A stretch of DNA of 64,000 bases, taken from Kribbella voronezhensis. Lineage in GTDB: Bacteria; Actinomycetota; Actinomycetes; Propionibacteriales; Kribbellaceae. The DNA is taken from positions 2,983,403 to 3,047,402 of the forward strand of contig NZ_SOCE01000001.1 in assembly GCF_004365175.1 (NCBI RefSeq), read 5' to 3'. Every line of letters starts with the position of its first letter. The first letter of the stretch is position 1. A model generated the notes under the pieces. It was not told where the DNA came from and ran no database searches. It saw nothing but the letters and a program-made list of their open reading frames with translations. This document shows positions 40,668 to 48,925 of this stretch, piece after piece. Made by a program: the position numbers and the translations under genes.

Positions 40668-41960
40668 TCAGCCGGCCGCCTCGGCTGCGGTGCGGAGGTC
40701 TCGCTCGCGGATGGCGTGCTCGTCCGTGCGGGCGTCGTAGCGCCAGAACTCGCGCAACCACACCGTCGTACCGATGACGCCCGCGACGCAGAGGATGCCG
40801 CCGCTGACGATCGCGGTCCGTACGCCGGTCAGGTCGGCCACGAGGCCCGAGCGGGCCTGGCCGCCGAGCGGGCCGAGTGAGTAGCCGAGCATCTCGATCC
40901 CCGCGAGCCGGCCGCGCATCTCGTCCGGGATGGTCTGGTTCCAGATCACCGAACGGAACAGCACCGAGACCATGTCGGCACCGCCGGCCACCGCGAAGAA
41001 GGCGATCGCGACCCAGATGTTGGGCGCCAGGCCGGCCAGCCCGACCGACGCACCCCAGCCGATGGTGGCGAGCACGACCGCCCGGCCCTGGTGATGGACG
41101 CGTTTGGCCCAGCCGCTGGTCAGGCTGGCCGCCATCGCCCCGATCGCCTCGGCGCTGTAGAGCAGACCGAGCAGTTTCGGCTCTTTCAGGATGTCGGTGG
41201 CGAACGCGGGGAAGAGCACGATCGGCATCGCCAGGAACATCCCGACCATGTCCACGACGTACGTCGCGAGCAGGTCCTTGCGGCGGAACGCGTAGGTGAT
41301 CCCCTCACCGATCCCGCGCAGGCTGGGCGGTTTGCTGTGTTCGCTCGACTTGTAGGAGCCGAGCCCGACGTAGAGCGAGGTCGCGAGGATCACGCCGGTG
41401 AGCTCGATGCCGAATGCCCAACTGACGCCTGCGGTGCCGACCAGTACGCCGCCCAGCGCCGGGCCGGCGAGTTGGCCGACCTGCATGGTGAGGGAGCTCA
41501 GCGCGACCGCGGCGGCCATCTCCTGGTGCTTCACGACTCGCGGGAGCAGCGCCTCGCGGCTCGGGCGCTGCAGCGAAGTGGCGATCGCGTTGAGGGCACC
41601 GCAGGCGTAGATCACCCAGACCTGCGGATGGCTGAGCAGGCTGTTGGCGAGCATCACGGCACAGACGGCGGCCTGCGCGATACCGGTGGCGATCAGGGTC
41701 TTGCGGCGATCGAGGTGATCCGCGAGCGCACCGCCGTACAGGCCGAAGACGACCAGGGGCGCGATGGTGACCAGGCCCATCGCGCCGACGGCGAAGTTGG
41801 AGCCGGTCAACTGGTAGAGCTGGAACGGCAGCGCGACGTACCCGACCATGCCGCCGAGGAAGAACACCGTCCCCGCGATCAGCAGGATCCGGAAGTCGCG
41901 CGACCCGCGCCACGGGGTCAGGTCGACGCTCAGCCGCGCCAGCCGCGCTCGAAGACTCAC
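40668..41960 (-). CDS. MFS transporter
   Basis: 430 aa, 12 predicted helices, in the enterobactin-exporter (EntS)-like/MFS_3 group. Motifs: DFRILLIAGTVFFLGGMVGY at the start, GALADHLDRRKTLI (loop 2-3 motif A), ATSLQRPSREALLPRVV, and the long C-terminal tail. Similar proteins export siderophores or drugs. The substrate is not predictable. A separate gene from the MFS module fused to tmk at 48.9 kb, with which it shares the overall type. Confidence 0.88.
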   Translation of the reverse strand: MSLRARLARLSVDLTPWRGSRDFRILLIAGTVFFLGGMVGYVALPFQLYQLTGSNFAVGAMGLVTIAPLVVFGLYGGALADHLDRRKTLIATGIAQAAVCAVMLANSLLSHPQVWVIYACGALNAIATSLQRPSREALLPRVVKHQEMAAAVALSSLTMQVGQLAGPALGGVLVGTAGVSWAFGIELTGVILATSLYVGLGSYKSSEHSKPPSLRGIGEGITYAFRRKDLLATYVVDMVGMFLAMPIVLFPAFATDILKEPKLLGLLYSAEAIGAMAASLTSGWAKRVHHQGRAVVLATIGWGASVGLAGLAPNIWVAIAFFAVAGGADMVSVLFRSVIWNQTIPDEMRGRLAGIEMLGYSLGPLGGQARSGLVADLTGVRTAIVSGGILCVAGVIGTTVWLREFWRYDARTDEHAIRERDLRTAAEAAG

Positions 41961-42027
41961 CGGCCCATCGTGTCATCTGTGTCCGCGCAAGACGACCCTG
42001 TTTCCACCATCTGGTTGCCAGGGGCGC

Positions 42028-42375
42028 CTAACGGGTGAGGAGGGGCAGCAGGGCGGTGAGATCCGTCCGCTCGCCGCTGGCCCGGACCTTGCCGGTCGCG
42101 CGAGCGTCCGGCCAGCTGACCCGGCCGAGCGCGAGGGCGATCCACATCTCGGCCGGCATCTCGATCACGGCGCCCGGCGTACCGCGGGTGTGCCGCGGTC
42201 CCTCGATGCACTGCACCGCGCCGTACGGCGGTACGCGCACCTCGACCGCATGCCCCGGCGCCTTCGCCACCAGAAGGTTCAGCAGCTGTTTCACCAGCAG
42301 TTTCAGGTCGGCCCGCTCCGCCTCACCGGCGTCGTAGCGGCGCAGCGCCTGGTCGAGGGCCTCGTCCGTCTCCAC
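42028..42375 (-). CDS. sterol-carrier (SCP2)-like family protein
   Basis: About 115 aa from GTG 42375. It has the bacterial SCP2-like block ADLKLLVKQLLNLLVAKAPG, VEVRVPPYGAVQCIEG, HTRGTPGAVIEMPAEMWIAL and RVSWPDARATGKVRASGERTDL, typical of actinobacterial sterol-carrier family proteins (lipid-binding, role unknown). The N-terminus is uncertain: the frame is open to 42609 across the start of the divergent gene, and conserved-looking sequence (RWPVVETDEALDQALRRY) begins just before the chosen start. Confidence 0.78.
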   Translation of the reverse strand: METDEALDQALRRYDAGEAERADLKLLVKQLLNLLVAKAPGHAVEVRVPPYGAVQCIEGPRHTRGTPGAVIEMPAEMWIALALGRVSWPDARATGKVRASGERTDLTALLPLLTR

Positions 42376-42457
42376 GACGGGCCAGCGTACGCCGGGTTTC
42401 GGCGAAGCCCCCTCCGTAGACGATAATCGGGGCGAGGCAACGGAAGGCGAGGTCGGG

Positions 42458-43096
42458 ATGCTCACGCCCAGGCACCAGGCACTGGTCGCGACACTGGCGG
42501 GGATGACCGTCGGCGTGGCCGTCTTCGGGACGGTTCTGGCGATCAACCGGGCCAACGGCCCCGACACGCCGTCGCAGGTGGTGGCCACGCCTTCGACGAC
42601 GCCCAGCACGCCCGGGCCGACGGACGGGCTGAAGGCCGACTCCCTGACCTACGTGACGCAGACCTTCGGCACCGACAAGGCTCCGGTGACCACCGAGGTG
42701 CCGGACGGCTGGACCAGCATCCAGACCGGGGCCAGGCCGAAGTTCGTGGACCCGACCGGGGTCTGGCAGATCCGGTTCGACACCCGCGGCAGCAAGCAGA
42801 CGCCCGACGACCTCGTGACAGCCCGGGCGAACAGCATCGACGAGCAGGATCTGAACGTGCTCAGCCGCACCGACGGCACCCTGATCTACACCTACGTCGA
42901 CAAGGTGCGCGGCCCGCGGATGGGTCTGTCGCGCTGGATCCCGGCCGACGGCGGCAAGCGGTCGGCGATCGAGATCACGGTCGGCGGCCGGCCGCAGGAC
43001 CAGGAAGCGCTCAAGGCCGTGCTCGACCACGCCACGGACACCTTGCAGCTACCGCCGCAGGATGCCGGCGAGGCCGGCGACACCCGCCCGAATTAG
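42458..43096 (+). CDS. membrane-anchored protein of unknown function
   Basis: 212 aa. One N-terminal membrane helix (QALVATLAGMTVGVAVFGTVLAI), a Thr/Pro/Ser linker, then a compact outside domain (APVTTEVPDGWTSIQTGARP, VWQIRFDTRGSKQTPDDLVT, LNVLSRTDGTLIYTYVDKVR) ending in a helix before LQLPPQ. The VPDGW and later features resemble the outside domain of the Ser/Thr kinase at 14.1 kb (KVPRDW), which may indicate a shared extracellular fold. Divergent from the SCP2 gene. Function unknown. Confidence 0.72.
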   Translation: MLTPRHQALVATLAGMTVGVAVFGTVLAINRANGPDTPSQVVATPSTTPSTPGPTDGLKADSLTYVTQTFGTDKAPVTTEVPDGWTSIQTGARPKFVDPTGVWQIRFDTRGSKQTPDDLVTARANSIDEQDLNVLSRTDGTLIYTYVDKVRGPRMGLSRWIPADGGKRSAIEITVGGRPQDQEALKAVLDHATDTLQLPPQDAGEAGDTRPN

Positions 43097-43101
43097 TCCT
43101 G

Positions 43102-44640
43102 TCAGCACTTGATGTCGCCGGACGGCGGAGTGCCCTTCACCAGATAGGTCTCGACCGCGCTGTCCACGCACGCGTTGCCCTCGTGGTAGCCGGTGTGACC
43201 GTCGCCGTCCCGGGTGACCAGGACGCCGTTGTCCAGTTGCTTGGCCAGCCCGACCGCCCAGGCGTACGGCGTGGCCGGGTCCCGCGTCGTACCGACCACT
43301 ACGATCGGCTTCGACCCGGGCGCCTTGATCACGTGCGGTTTGTCGGTCGGCTTCACCGGCCAGTTCGCGCAGGCGAGCGAGCCCCAGAGCAGGAACGACC
43401 CGAACCGCGGCGACGCCGCCTTGTACTTCGCCTCCTGCGCCTTGGCCTGCGCGATCGAGGTGAGATCCGGGCGATCGAGACAGTTGACCGCGTAGATCAC
43501 CTCGTTCGCGTTGTCGCTGTACCCGGAGGAGGTCCGGTCGGTGTATTCGTCGGCATTCGCGAGCAACCGGGCGCCCTTCCCGTCCAGCCCGTCGACCACG
43601 GCGTCCTCGAGCCGGGGCCAGTACTCCTTCACGTAGAGCGGGAAGATCACGCCCAGTACGGCGATCGCCTGGGTCACCTGACGTTTGCCGTCCCCGGGAA
43701 GGGGTTTCGCGTCGGTCTCGGTGAGCAGCTTGTCGACGTTGGCGAGCACCTCCGCCTTCGTGCTGCCGAGCCGGCACGCGCGCTGCGCGCAGTCCTCGGC
43801 GAATGCGTCCAGCGCGGTGTCGAAACCCTTCGCCTGCGCGATGTTGTTGGTCTCCGACGACAGCGACGGGTCGATCGCACCGTCGAGCACGAGCCGGCCG
43901 ACGTTCTTCGGGAACAGTTCCGCGTAGGTCGCGCCGAGCAACGTGCCGTACGACATGCCGAGGTAGTAGAGCTCGGAGTCGCCGACGATTCCCCGCAGTA
44001 CGTCGATGTCGCGGGCGGCGTCCTTGGTGGAGACGTGCGGCAGCAGTTCACCCGACTTCTGCTCGCAGCCCTCGGCGAACAGCTTCGACTCGTCGTTCAG
44101 CTCGGTGATCTCGGCGTCGTTGTCGGGGCTGCCGTCGGTCGCGATGAACTTGTCCAGCTGCTCGGTGTCGAGGCAGCTGACCGGCGTCGACTCACCGACT
44201 CCGCGCGGATCCCAGCCGATGATGTCGAACTTCCGGAGCAGATTCTGCCCGAGCGCGAATCCGGCCGCGGCCGCGAACTGCTGGCCGGACGCCCCGGGAC
44301 CGCCCGGGTTGATGAAGAGAGTGCCGATCTTGCCGGCGCGGTCGCGGGCCGGCACTTTGCGCGCCCGCAGCTCGATCGTCTTGCCCGACGGGTTCGCGTA
44401 GTCCAGCGGCACAGTGATCGTGGCGCATTGGTTGCCCGAGCCGCAGCGCGACCAGCTCGGCTGCTGACGGTAGAACTTCTCCAGCCCCGCAGGGATCGGG
44501 CCGGCCGGCCCCTTGGGCGTGGCGCCGCCTGTAGTCACGCCGCCCGGCCTGTCCGAGTCCTGAGCCCTGCTGGCCACTCCACATCCGCTCATCAGTGCCG
44601 CCAGGGCTGCCAGACCTGCGATCGTCCTGCGCGTCATCAC
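43102..44640 (-). CDS. secreted alpha/beta hydrolase lipoprotein (tripeptidyl aminopeptidase type)
   Basis: 512 aa. Lipobox LAALAALMSGCGVAS. The hydrolase has the oxyanion block GTLFINPGGPGASGQQF, GWDPRGVGESTPVSC, nucleophile LGMSYGTLLGATYA, a lid with cysteine pairs, VNCLDRPDL and a C-terminal TRDGDGHTGYHEG histidine. This matches the actinomycete SlpD/Tap exported proline/tripeptidyl peptidases. GTG 44640 or ATG 44637 starts; both overlap the PSP1 stop, so translation is coupled. Confidence 0.93.
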   Translation of the reverse strand: MMTRRTIAGLAALAALMSGCGVASRAQDSDRPGGVTTGGATPKGPAGPIPAGLEKFYRQQPSWSRCGSGNQCATITVPLDYANPSGKTIELRARKVPARDRAGKIGTLFINPGGPGASGQQFAAAAGFALGQNLLRKFDIIGWDPRGVGESTPVSCLDTEQLDKFIATDGSPDNDAEITELNDESKLFAEGCEQKSGELLPHVSTKDAARDIDVLRGIVGDSELYYLGMSYGTLLGATYAELFPKNVGRLVLDGAIDPSLSSETNNIAQAKGFDTALDAFAEDCAQRACRLGSTKAEVLANVDKLLTETDAKPLPGDGKRQVTQAIAVLGVIFPLYVKEYWPRLEDAVVDGLDGKGARLLANADEYTDRTSSGYSDNANEVIYAVNCLDRPDLTSIAQAKAQEAKYKAASPRFGSFLLWGSLACANWPVKPTDKPHVIKAPGSKPIVVVGTTRDPATPYAWAVGLAKQLDNGVLVTRDGDGHTGYHEGNACVDSAVETYLVKGTPPSGDIKC

Positions 44641-45728
44641 TGCGAGCTGTCTCCCGTGTCTTGGTCGTCGCCTGCCTGACTCAGCCGGCGTCGGCGGCGC
44701 GGCTTGCGTCGCTTACCGCCGGTCTCTCCTGGAGTCTGCTCGACGGCAGGCTCACCAGCCTGCTCCAGCTCAGCCGCAGGCTCACGCGCCTGCCTCTGCT
44801 CGACGACAGCCTCACCCGCGTGCTCCACCTCAGCCGCCGGCCGCTCAGCGATCTCTACAGACACGGGCTCTGCTGTCACCGGCTCTACCGGTACGGCGTC
44901 CGGCGTGGTCGTGGGTGACGCCTCGTACTGCTGGCGCGGCGAGCACACGTCCGCCCGGCTGCAGGCACACCGCCGCCCCGAAGCCGCCAGCCGTACTACA
45001 ACCGTGTCGCTGGGGACGTTGTGCCCGACGACAACCCCGTCCCCCGCCGGCGTCTCGACCGCAGTACCGGTGGCCGGTGCCTTGGCGTTGAACTCCTGGT
45101 AGAGCGGGTGCTCGTACTTGAGGCAGCACATCAGCCGGCCGCAGGCACCGGAGATCTTCAGCGGGTTGAGCGGCAGGTCCTGGTCCTTGGCCATCCGGAC
45201 GCTGACCGGTTCGAAGTCCTTCAAGAAGGTCGCACAGCACAGGTCGCGGCCACACGGGCCGATGCCACCCTGCAGCCGCGCCTCGTCGCGGGCGCCGACC
45301 TGGCGCAGCTCGATCCGGGCCCGCAGACCGCGGGCCAGATCACGAACCAACTCGCGGAAGTCGACGCGGTGCGGCGCGGAGAAGTAGATGATGACCAACT
45401 GGTCGACGTCAGGCCGGCGGTCGACGAAGTCGATCCCGACCACCTTCATCGGCAGGCCGTGCTCGCGGATCAGCCGCTTGGCGATCAGGCGGGCATCGGC
45501 GCGGCGCTGCCGGTTCTGCTCGTCGCGGTCCAGATCGGCCGTCGTCGCGATGCCTTCACACAGCGGCAGCCCGCCGATCTCCTCGGTGACGTACTGCGGC
45601 GCCCAGACGCACTCGGCGACCTCGGGCCCGTCGTCGGTCGGGACCAGCACTTTGTCCCCGACCCGCGGTCGATGCGAGCCGGGGTCGAGGTAGTACAGCC
45701 GCCCGTACCGCTCGAACGACACCGCCAT
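44637..45728 (-). CDS. PSP1 (RicT-like) domain protein
   Basis: 363 aa. The PSP1 core (about 20-200) has the family's cysteines in GPCGRDLCCATFLKDFEPVS and ACGRLMCCLKYEHPLYQEF. The C-terminal 120 residues are Glu/Ala/Val-rich repeats ending in a basic GKRRKPRRRRRL. In Bacillus RicT works in a FeS complex affecting RNA processing. In actinobacteria the gene usually lies beside holB and tmk, as here. ATG 45728 is chosen for its spacing to GGGA; GTG 45740 is an alternative. Confidence 0.9.
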   Translation of the reverse strand: MAVSFERYGRLYYLDPGSHRPRVGDKVLVPTDDGPEVAECVWAPQYVTEEIGGLPLCEGIATTADLDRDEQNRQRRADARLIAKRLIREHGLPMKVVGIDFVDRRPDVDQLVIIYFSAPHRVDFRELVRDLARGLRARIELRQVGARDEARLQGGIGPCGRDLCCATFLKDFEPVSVRMAKDQDLPLNPLKISGACGRLMCCLKYEHPLYQEFNAKAPATGTAVETPAGDGVVVGHNVPSDTVVVRLAASGRRCACSRADVCSPRQQYEASPTTTPDAVPVEPVTAEPVSVEIAERPAAEVEHAGEAVVEQRQAREPAAELEQAGEPAVEQTPGETGGKRRKPRRRRRLSQAGDDQDTGDSSQ

Positions 45729-45817
45729 CACCATTCCCACCCGGCCAGCCTACGTGGGAGCGCCCACTTGACGCGTCTCCGCACTCTCGGTGCGCCCGAC
45801 TCTCGAGGTGTGCTCAC

Positions 45818-45913
45818 TCGGCGTGCTGCCCGCGCTCGGGGTGCGCGAGTCGGCGTGCTGTGCCTGCTCGGGGTGCGCGAGTCGGCGTGCTGCCCGCGCT
45901 CGGGGTGCTGCTA
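45818..45913. repeat. 32-bp tandem repeat over a stop codon
   Basis: Three 32-bp copies (45818-45849, 45850-45881, 45882-45913) sharing TCGGCGTGCTG and GCTCGGGGTGC. The third copy contains the stop codon of the gene at 45911-46939. The array fills most of the 170-base space up to the PSP1 gene. Confidence 0.9.
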
Positions 45914-46939
45914 GCGCTTGGTGCCTTTGACGCTGCCACGGAGCTGAGCACCGTTCTCGCCGTACGCGGCACACACGACGCCCCGGTCACCGTCCTTCCA
46001 CAGCTCCGCGTCCGGCCACCAGAAGCCCGACTTGCGCACCGACTTGTCCGGGGAGACACCGATGTACTTGGTGAACTCCTGGCGGCACGCCGATCGAGCG
46101 GACTCCTTCACCTTGGCGTCGCCGGGGTAGGCGCCGGCGGGCAGGGTGACCTTCGAGATCAGCTCGGCGTCGTGCAACTCCGGGCAGGGCTGCCGCACCG
46201 CCTCCCCTTCGTCGAAACCGTCGTCGAAGCACTCCCCGACGATCAGGTCGTCGACATAGACCTTGTCCGGAGAGGCGGAGGAGGTCGCGACCGGTTGATC
46301 GGAGCCGTAGTCGCTGTCGGTGCCCTCGTTCCAGTCGACGGCGACGAGGAAGATGACGACCGCCGTGAACACCAAGGTGAGCAGCCCACCGATCGACAGC
46401 CCGACCACGGCCTGAGCGGTCCCGTTCTCGCGCCGCCGCTTGATCTGCACCAGGGCGACGATCCCTAGCCCCACCGCGACCGGCGCGGTGATCCAGAAGA
46501 AGATGCCCACCAGACCACAGACCAGAGCCGCGACCGCCAGCCCGTTCGTCTTCACTTGGTGGACCCTGGGATACCCGTAGCCGTACCCGTACTGCGGCGG
46601 GTACTGCGGCCCCTGCGGCGGCACCTGGTACTGCGGACCACCCTGCGGGCCCTGGTGCTGCGAGCCTTGGTACTGCGGCCCGCCCGGGTACTGCGGGTTC
46701 TGCGGACCGCCCTGGTACGGCGGGCCCTGCACCGGCGAACTCGGCGGAACGAAAGGCGCCGCCGGATCCTGCGGCCGTTCGTACGGGTTCTGCTGCGGCT
46801 CCGGTCGCCCGTACGTCGGGAAGCTGGGCGGCGGATTGCTCGCCGGATACTGACCTGGTTGCTGGGCGGGCTGCCCCGGCCGGTCCCGCGGGGTGTCCTG
46901 CGGACGGTTGGGGTCCGGCGGATGCGGCGGGTAGCTCAC
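45911..46939 (-). CDS. DUF4190/septum-formation-type membrane protein A
   Basis: 342 aa. The N-terminal 130 residues are Pro/Gln/Gly/Tyr-rich (GGPQYQGSQHQGPQGGPQYQ), followed by two helices of DUF4190 type (NGLAVAALVCGLVGIFFWIT, AVVGLSIGGLLTLVFTAVVI). The outside part resembles the septum-formation domain (VGECFDDGFDEGEAVRQPCP, HDAELISKVTLPAG, CRQEFTKYIGV). GTG 46939 follows GGGGGAG. Paralogous to the next gene (end GENGAQLRGSVKGTKR versus KPGERLTGTMRGSQR). Confidence 0.85.
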   Translation of the reverse strand: MSYPPHPPDPNRPQDTPRDRPGQPAQQPGQYPASNPPPSFPTYGRPEPQQNPYERPQDPAAPFVPPSSPVQGPPYQGGPQNPQYPGGPQYQGSQHQGPQGGPQYQVPPQGPQYPPQYGYGYGYPRVHQVKTNGLAVAALVCGLVGIFFWITAPVAVGLGIVALVQIKRRRENGTAQAVVGLSIGGLLTLVFTAVVIFLVAVDWNEGTDSDYGSDQPVATSSASPDKVYVDDLIVGECFDDGFDEGEAVRQPCPELHDAELISKVTLPAGAYPGDAKVKESARSACRQEFTKYIGVSPDKSVRKSGFWWPDAELWKDGDRGVVCAAYGENGAQLRGSVKGTKR

Positions 46940-46976
46940 GGTTCTCCCCCCAGCGAAGCTGGTGTCCTGACGATGA

Positions 46977-47651
46977 TCAGCGCTGCGACCCGCGCATCGT
47001 ACCGGTCAACCGCTCACCGGGCTTGCCGACCAGGCACAGGACGTTGCCGTCAGCAACAGGATGATCCTCCAGCACCACGTAGTACATGTCCAGTTCCGAT
47101 TGCACGTAAGGCTTCCCGACGAACTGCTGGAAGGACACCGCGCACGCCTGGGTGGCCGCCGTGCCCTTCTCGTCGGTGGACAGTCCGGTCAGCCCGGCCG
47201 ACGCCTTCGCGAAGGCCTCGCCGGCGTGCCCCGCGGCGCAGTCGGCGATCGTGACCAGCTTGAGCGTGTTCCCGGCGTCCAGGTCGGCGTCGAAGCACTT
47301 CCCGACCTTCAACTGAGCGATCGGGACGGACCGTCCGATGCCGGCCTTGTGCTCGCCGTACAGACCGAGTGCGGCGGCGACACCGATCGCGATCGCCCAG
47401 CCCACACAGATCGCCAGCGCGGCGACGCCCAGCTTCCGCCCGCGCGCCCCGGACTTCCGGATCCGGGCCAGGCCGACCAGGGCCAGGACGGCGCCGAGCG
47501 GTGCGGTCAGTCCGGGGAGGCTGATCACGAACCCCGCCACGGCATACCCGTCCAACTGCCGTTGCGCAGGCAGCGGTACGCCGGTCAGCCACGACTCCGC
47601 GGACGGGAGTTGCGTCCGGGCAGGCTGGATCGGGGTCGGTGGTTGGGTCAT
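46977..47651 (-). CDS. DUF4190/septum-formation-type membrane protein B
   Basis: 224 aa, same plan as protein A without the long Gln-rich head: two helices (GYAVAGFVISLPGLTAPLGA, LGVAALAICVGWAIAIGVAA), then VGKCFDADLDAGNTLKLVTI, CAAGHAGEAFAKASA, CAVSFQQFVGKPY and LCLVGKPGERLTGTMRGSQR. The genes are 37 bases apart and likely co-transcribed with holB upstream. The septum role is a family label, not proven here. Confidence 0.85.
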   Translation of the reverse strand: MTQPPTPIQPARTQLPSAESWLTGVPLPAQRQLDGYAVAGFVISLPGLTAPLGAVLALVGLARIRKSGARGRKLGVAALAICVGWAIAIGVAAALGLYGEHKAGIGRSVPIAQLKVGKCFDADLDAGNTLKLVTIADCAAGHAGEAFAKASAGLTGLSTDEKGTAATQACAVSFQQFVGKPYVQSELDMYYVVLEDHPVADGNVLCLVGKPGERLTGTMRGSQR

Positions 47652-47755
47652 GCAGTTCCTTCATGGGGGACGCGTCAGCCGGTGATCCAGCCACCGCTGA
47701 CATCGGCGCGACCGCCCACTTCGTTACAGCGGCGTCCGCTCCTCAGGCGCGCATC

Positions 47756-48925
47756 TCACCCTTCGAACAAGGCGATCGTCATCGCCTCCAGCGCCAGCAG
47801 CGGCGCCACGTTCCCCTCGATCGCCTCACGGCAGGCCGACAGCGCGTCGATCCTCCGAATCGTCTGCTCCGGGCTCGTCCGATGGGCCAGTTGCTCGATG
47901 TTGCGGTGCAGTTCTGCGTTGATCAGCTCGGCGCCGGCGCCGGTCTGCAGCACCAGGACATCGCGGTAGAGCGCCATCAGGTCGACCAGCGAGCGGTCCA
48001 GGACGTCGCGTTCCCAACGTTTGGCCCGGGCCTTCTGCTGGTCCTCGAGCTCCTTGATCGCCGCGGCCGTCTCGCGCGGCTTGGCGCCCTTGGTGCCCAT
48101 CCCGAGCGCCTGCTCGAGCTCGGCCCGCTCCTTCTCGTCCACCTTCGCCGCGCTGACCTTGGACTCGGCCTTGGCGGCATCGACCAACTGCTGGGCCAGG
48201 TTCAGGCAGGCGCCGATGTCGCGCAGCTCGAACGGAACCTCCAGCACCTTGTTCCGCCGGTCGCGGACCTCCGGGTCGCGGGCCAGCGCCCGGGCCCGGC
48301 CGATGTGGCCCTGCGCCGCGCGCGCCGCGAACCCGGCCAGCTCGGGCTCGACGCCGCCCTTCGTCGCGAGCATCTCGGCGATCGCGGCCACCGGCGGCGT
48401 CCGCAGTACGAGCAGGCGGCAGCGGGACCGGATCGTGGGCACGACATCCTCGACCGTCGGAGCGCACAGCACCCACACCGTGCGCGGTGCCGGCTCCTCG
48501 ATGCTCTTCAGCAAGGCGTCGGCGGCCTGCTCGGTGAGCCGGTCCGCGTCCTCGACCACCATCACCTGCCAGCCGCCCTGGGTCGGGCTCATCGCCGCCC
48601 GGCGGACCAGTTCGCGGATCTCGGAGACCCGGATCGACAGCAACTCGGTGCGGATCAGCGACACGTCCGGGTGCGAACCGCTCATCGCAGTACGGCAGAC
48701 GGCGCAGTCGCCACAGCCTTGGTCGGGACACTGCAGGGCGGCCGCGAAGGCCCGGCCCGCATTGGAACGGCCGGAGCCCGGCGGCCCGGTGATCAACCAG
48801 GCGTGGGTCATGCCGTTGGTCGCCGTGCCGGTTTCGCCCCGCATCCGGGCGGCGGCACCGTTCACGGCTCGCTTCAGTACGGCGACGGCGGGCTCCTGCC
48901 CGACCAGGTCGTCCCAAACAGTCAT
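47756..48925 (-). CDS. holB: DNA polymerase III subunit delta'
   Basis: 389 aa clamp-loader subunit. P-loop-like GPPGSGRSNAGRAFA (Arg in place of the Walker Lys, typical of delta'), zinc module CPDQGCGDCAVCRTAMSGSH, VVEDADRLTEQAADALLKSI, the SRC motif RSRCRLL and a C-terminal collar domain. Start ATG 48925 overlaps the tmk-fusion stop by four bases. Confidence 0.95.
   Translation of the reverse strand: MTVWDDLVGQEPAVAVLKRAVNGAAARMRGETGTATNGMTHAWLITGPPGSGRSNAGRAFAAALQCPDQGCGDCAVCRTAMSGSHPDVSLIRTELLSIRVSEIRELVRRAAMSPTQGGWQVMVVEDADRLTEQAADALLKSIEEPAPRTVWVLCAPTVEDVVPTIRSRCRLLVLRTPPVAAIAEMLATKGGVEPELAGFAARAAQGHIGRARALARDPEVRDRRNKVLEVPFELRDIGACLNLAQQLVDAAKAESKVSAAKVDEKERAELEQALGMGTKGAKPRETAAAIKELEDQQKARAKRWERDVLDRSLVDLMALYRDVLVLQTGAGAELINAELHRNIEQLAHRTSPEQTIRRIDALSACREAIEGNVAPLLALEAMTIALFEG

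Noticed and set aside
44704..45102. Long antisense frames across the PSP1, PntA, LacZ and TopA genes
   Set aside because: High GC content keeps antisense frames open; their peptides are Arg/Pro/Ala-rich without domains, and the sense strands hold known families.
45750..45913. Possible CRISPR-like array
   Set aside because: Units are head-to-tail without unique spacers, so this is a plain tandem repeat. No cas genes are in the window.
47756..48925. HolB as defective because its P-loop lacks Lys
   Set aside because: Loss of the Walker lysine is normal for delta' subunits, which do not hydrolyse ATP.
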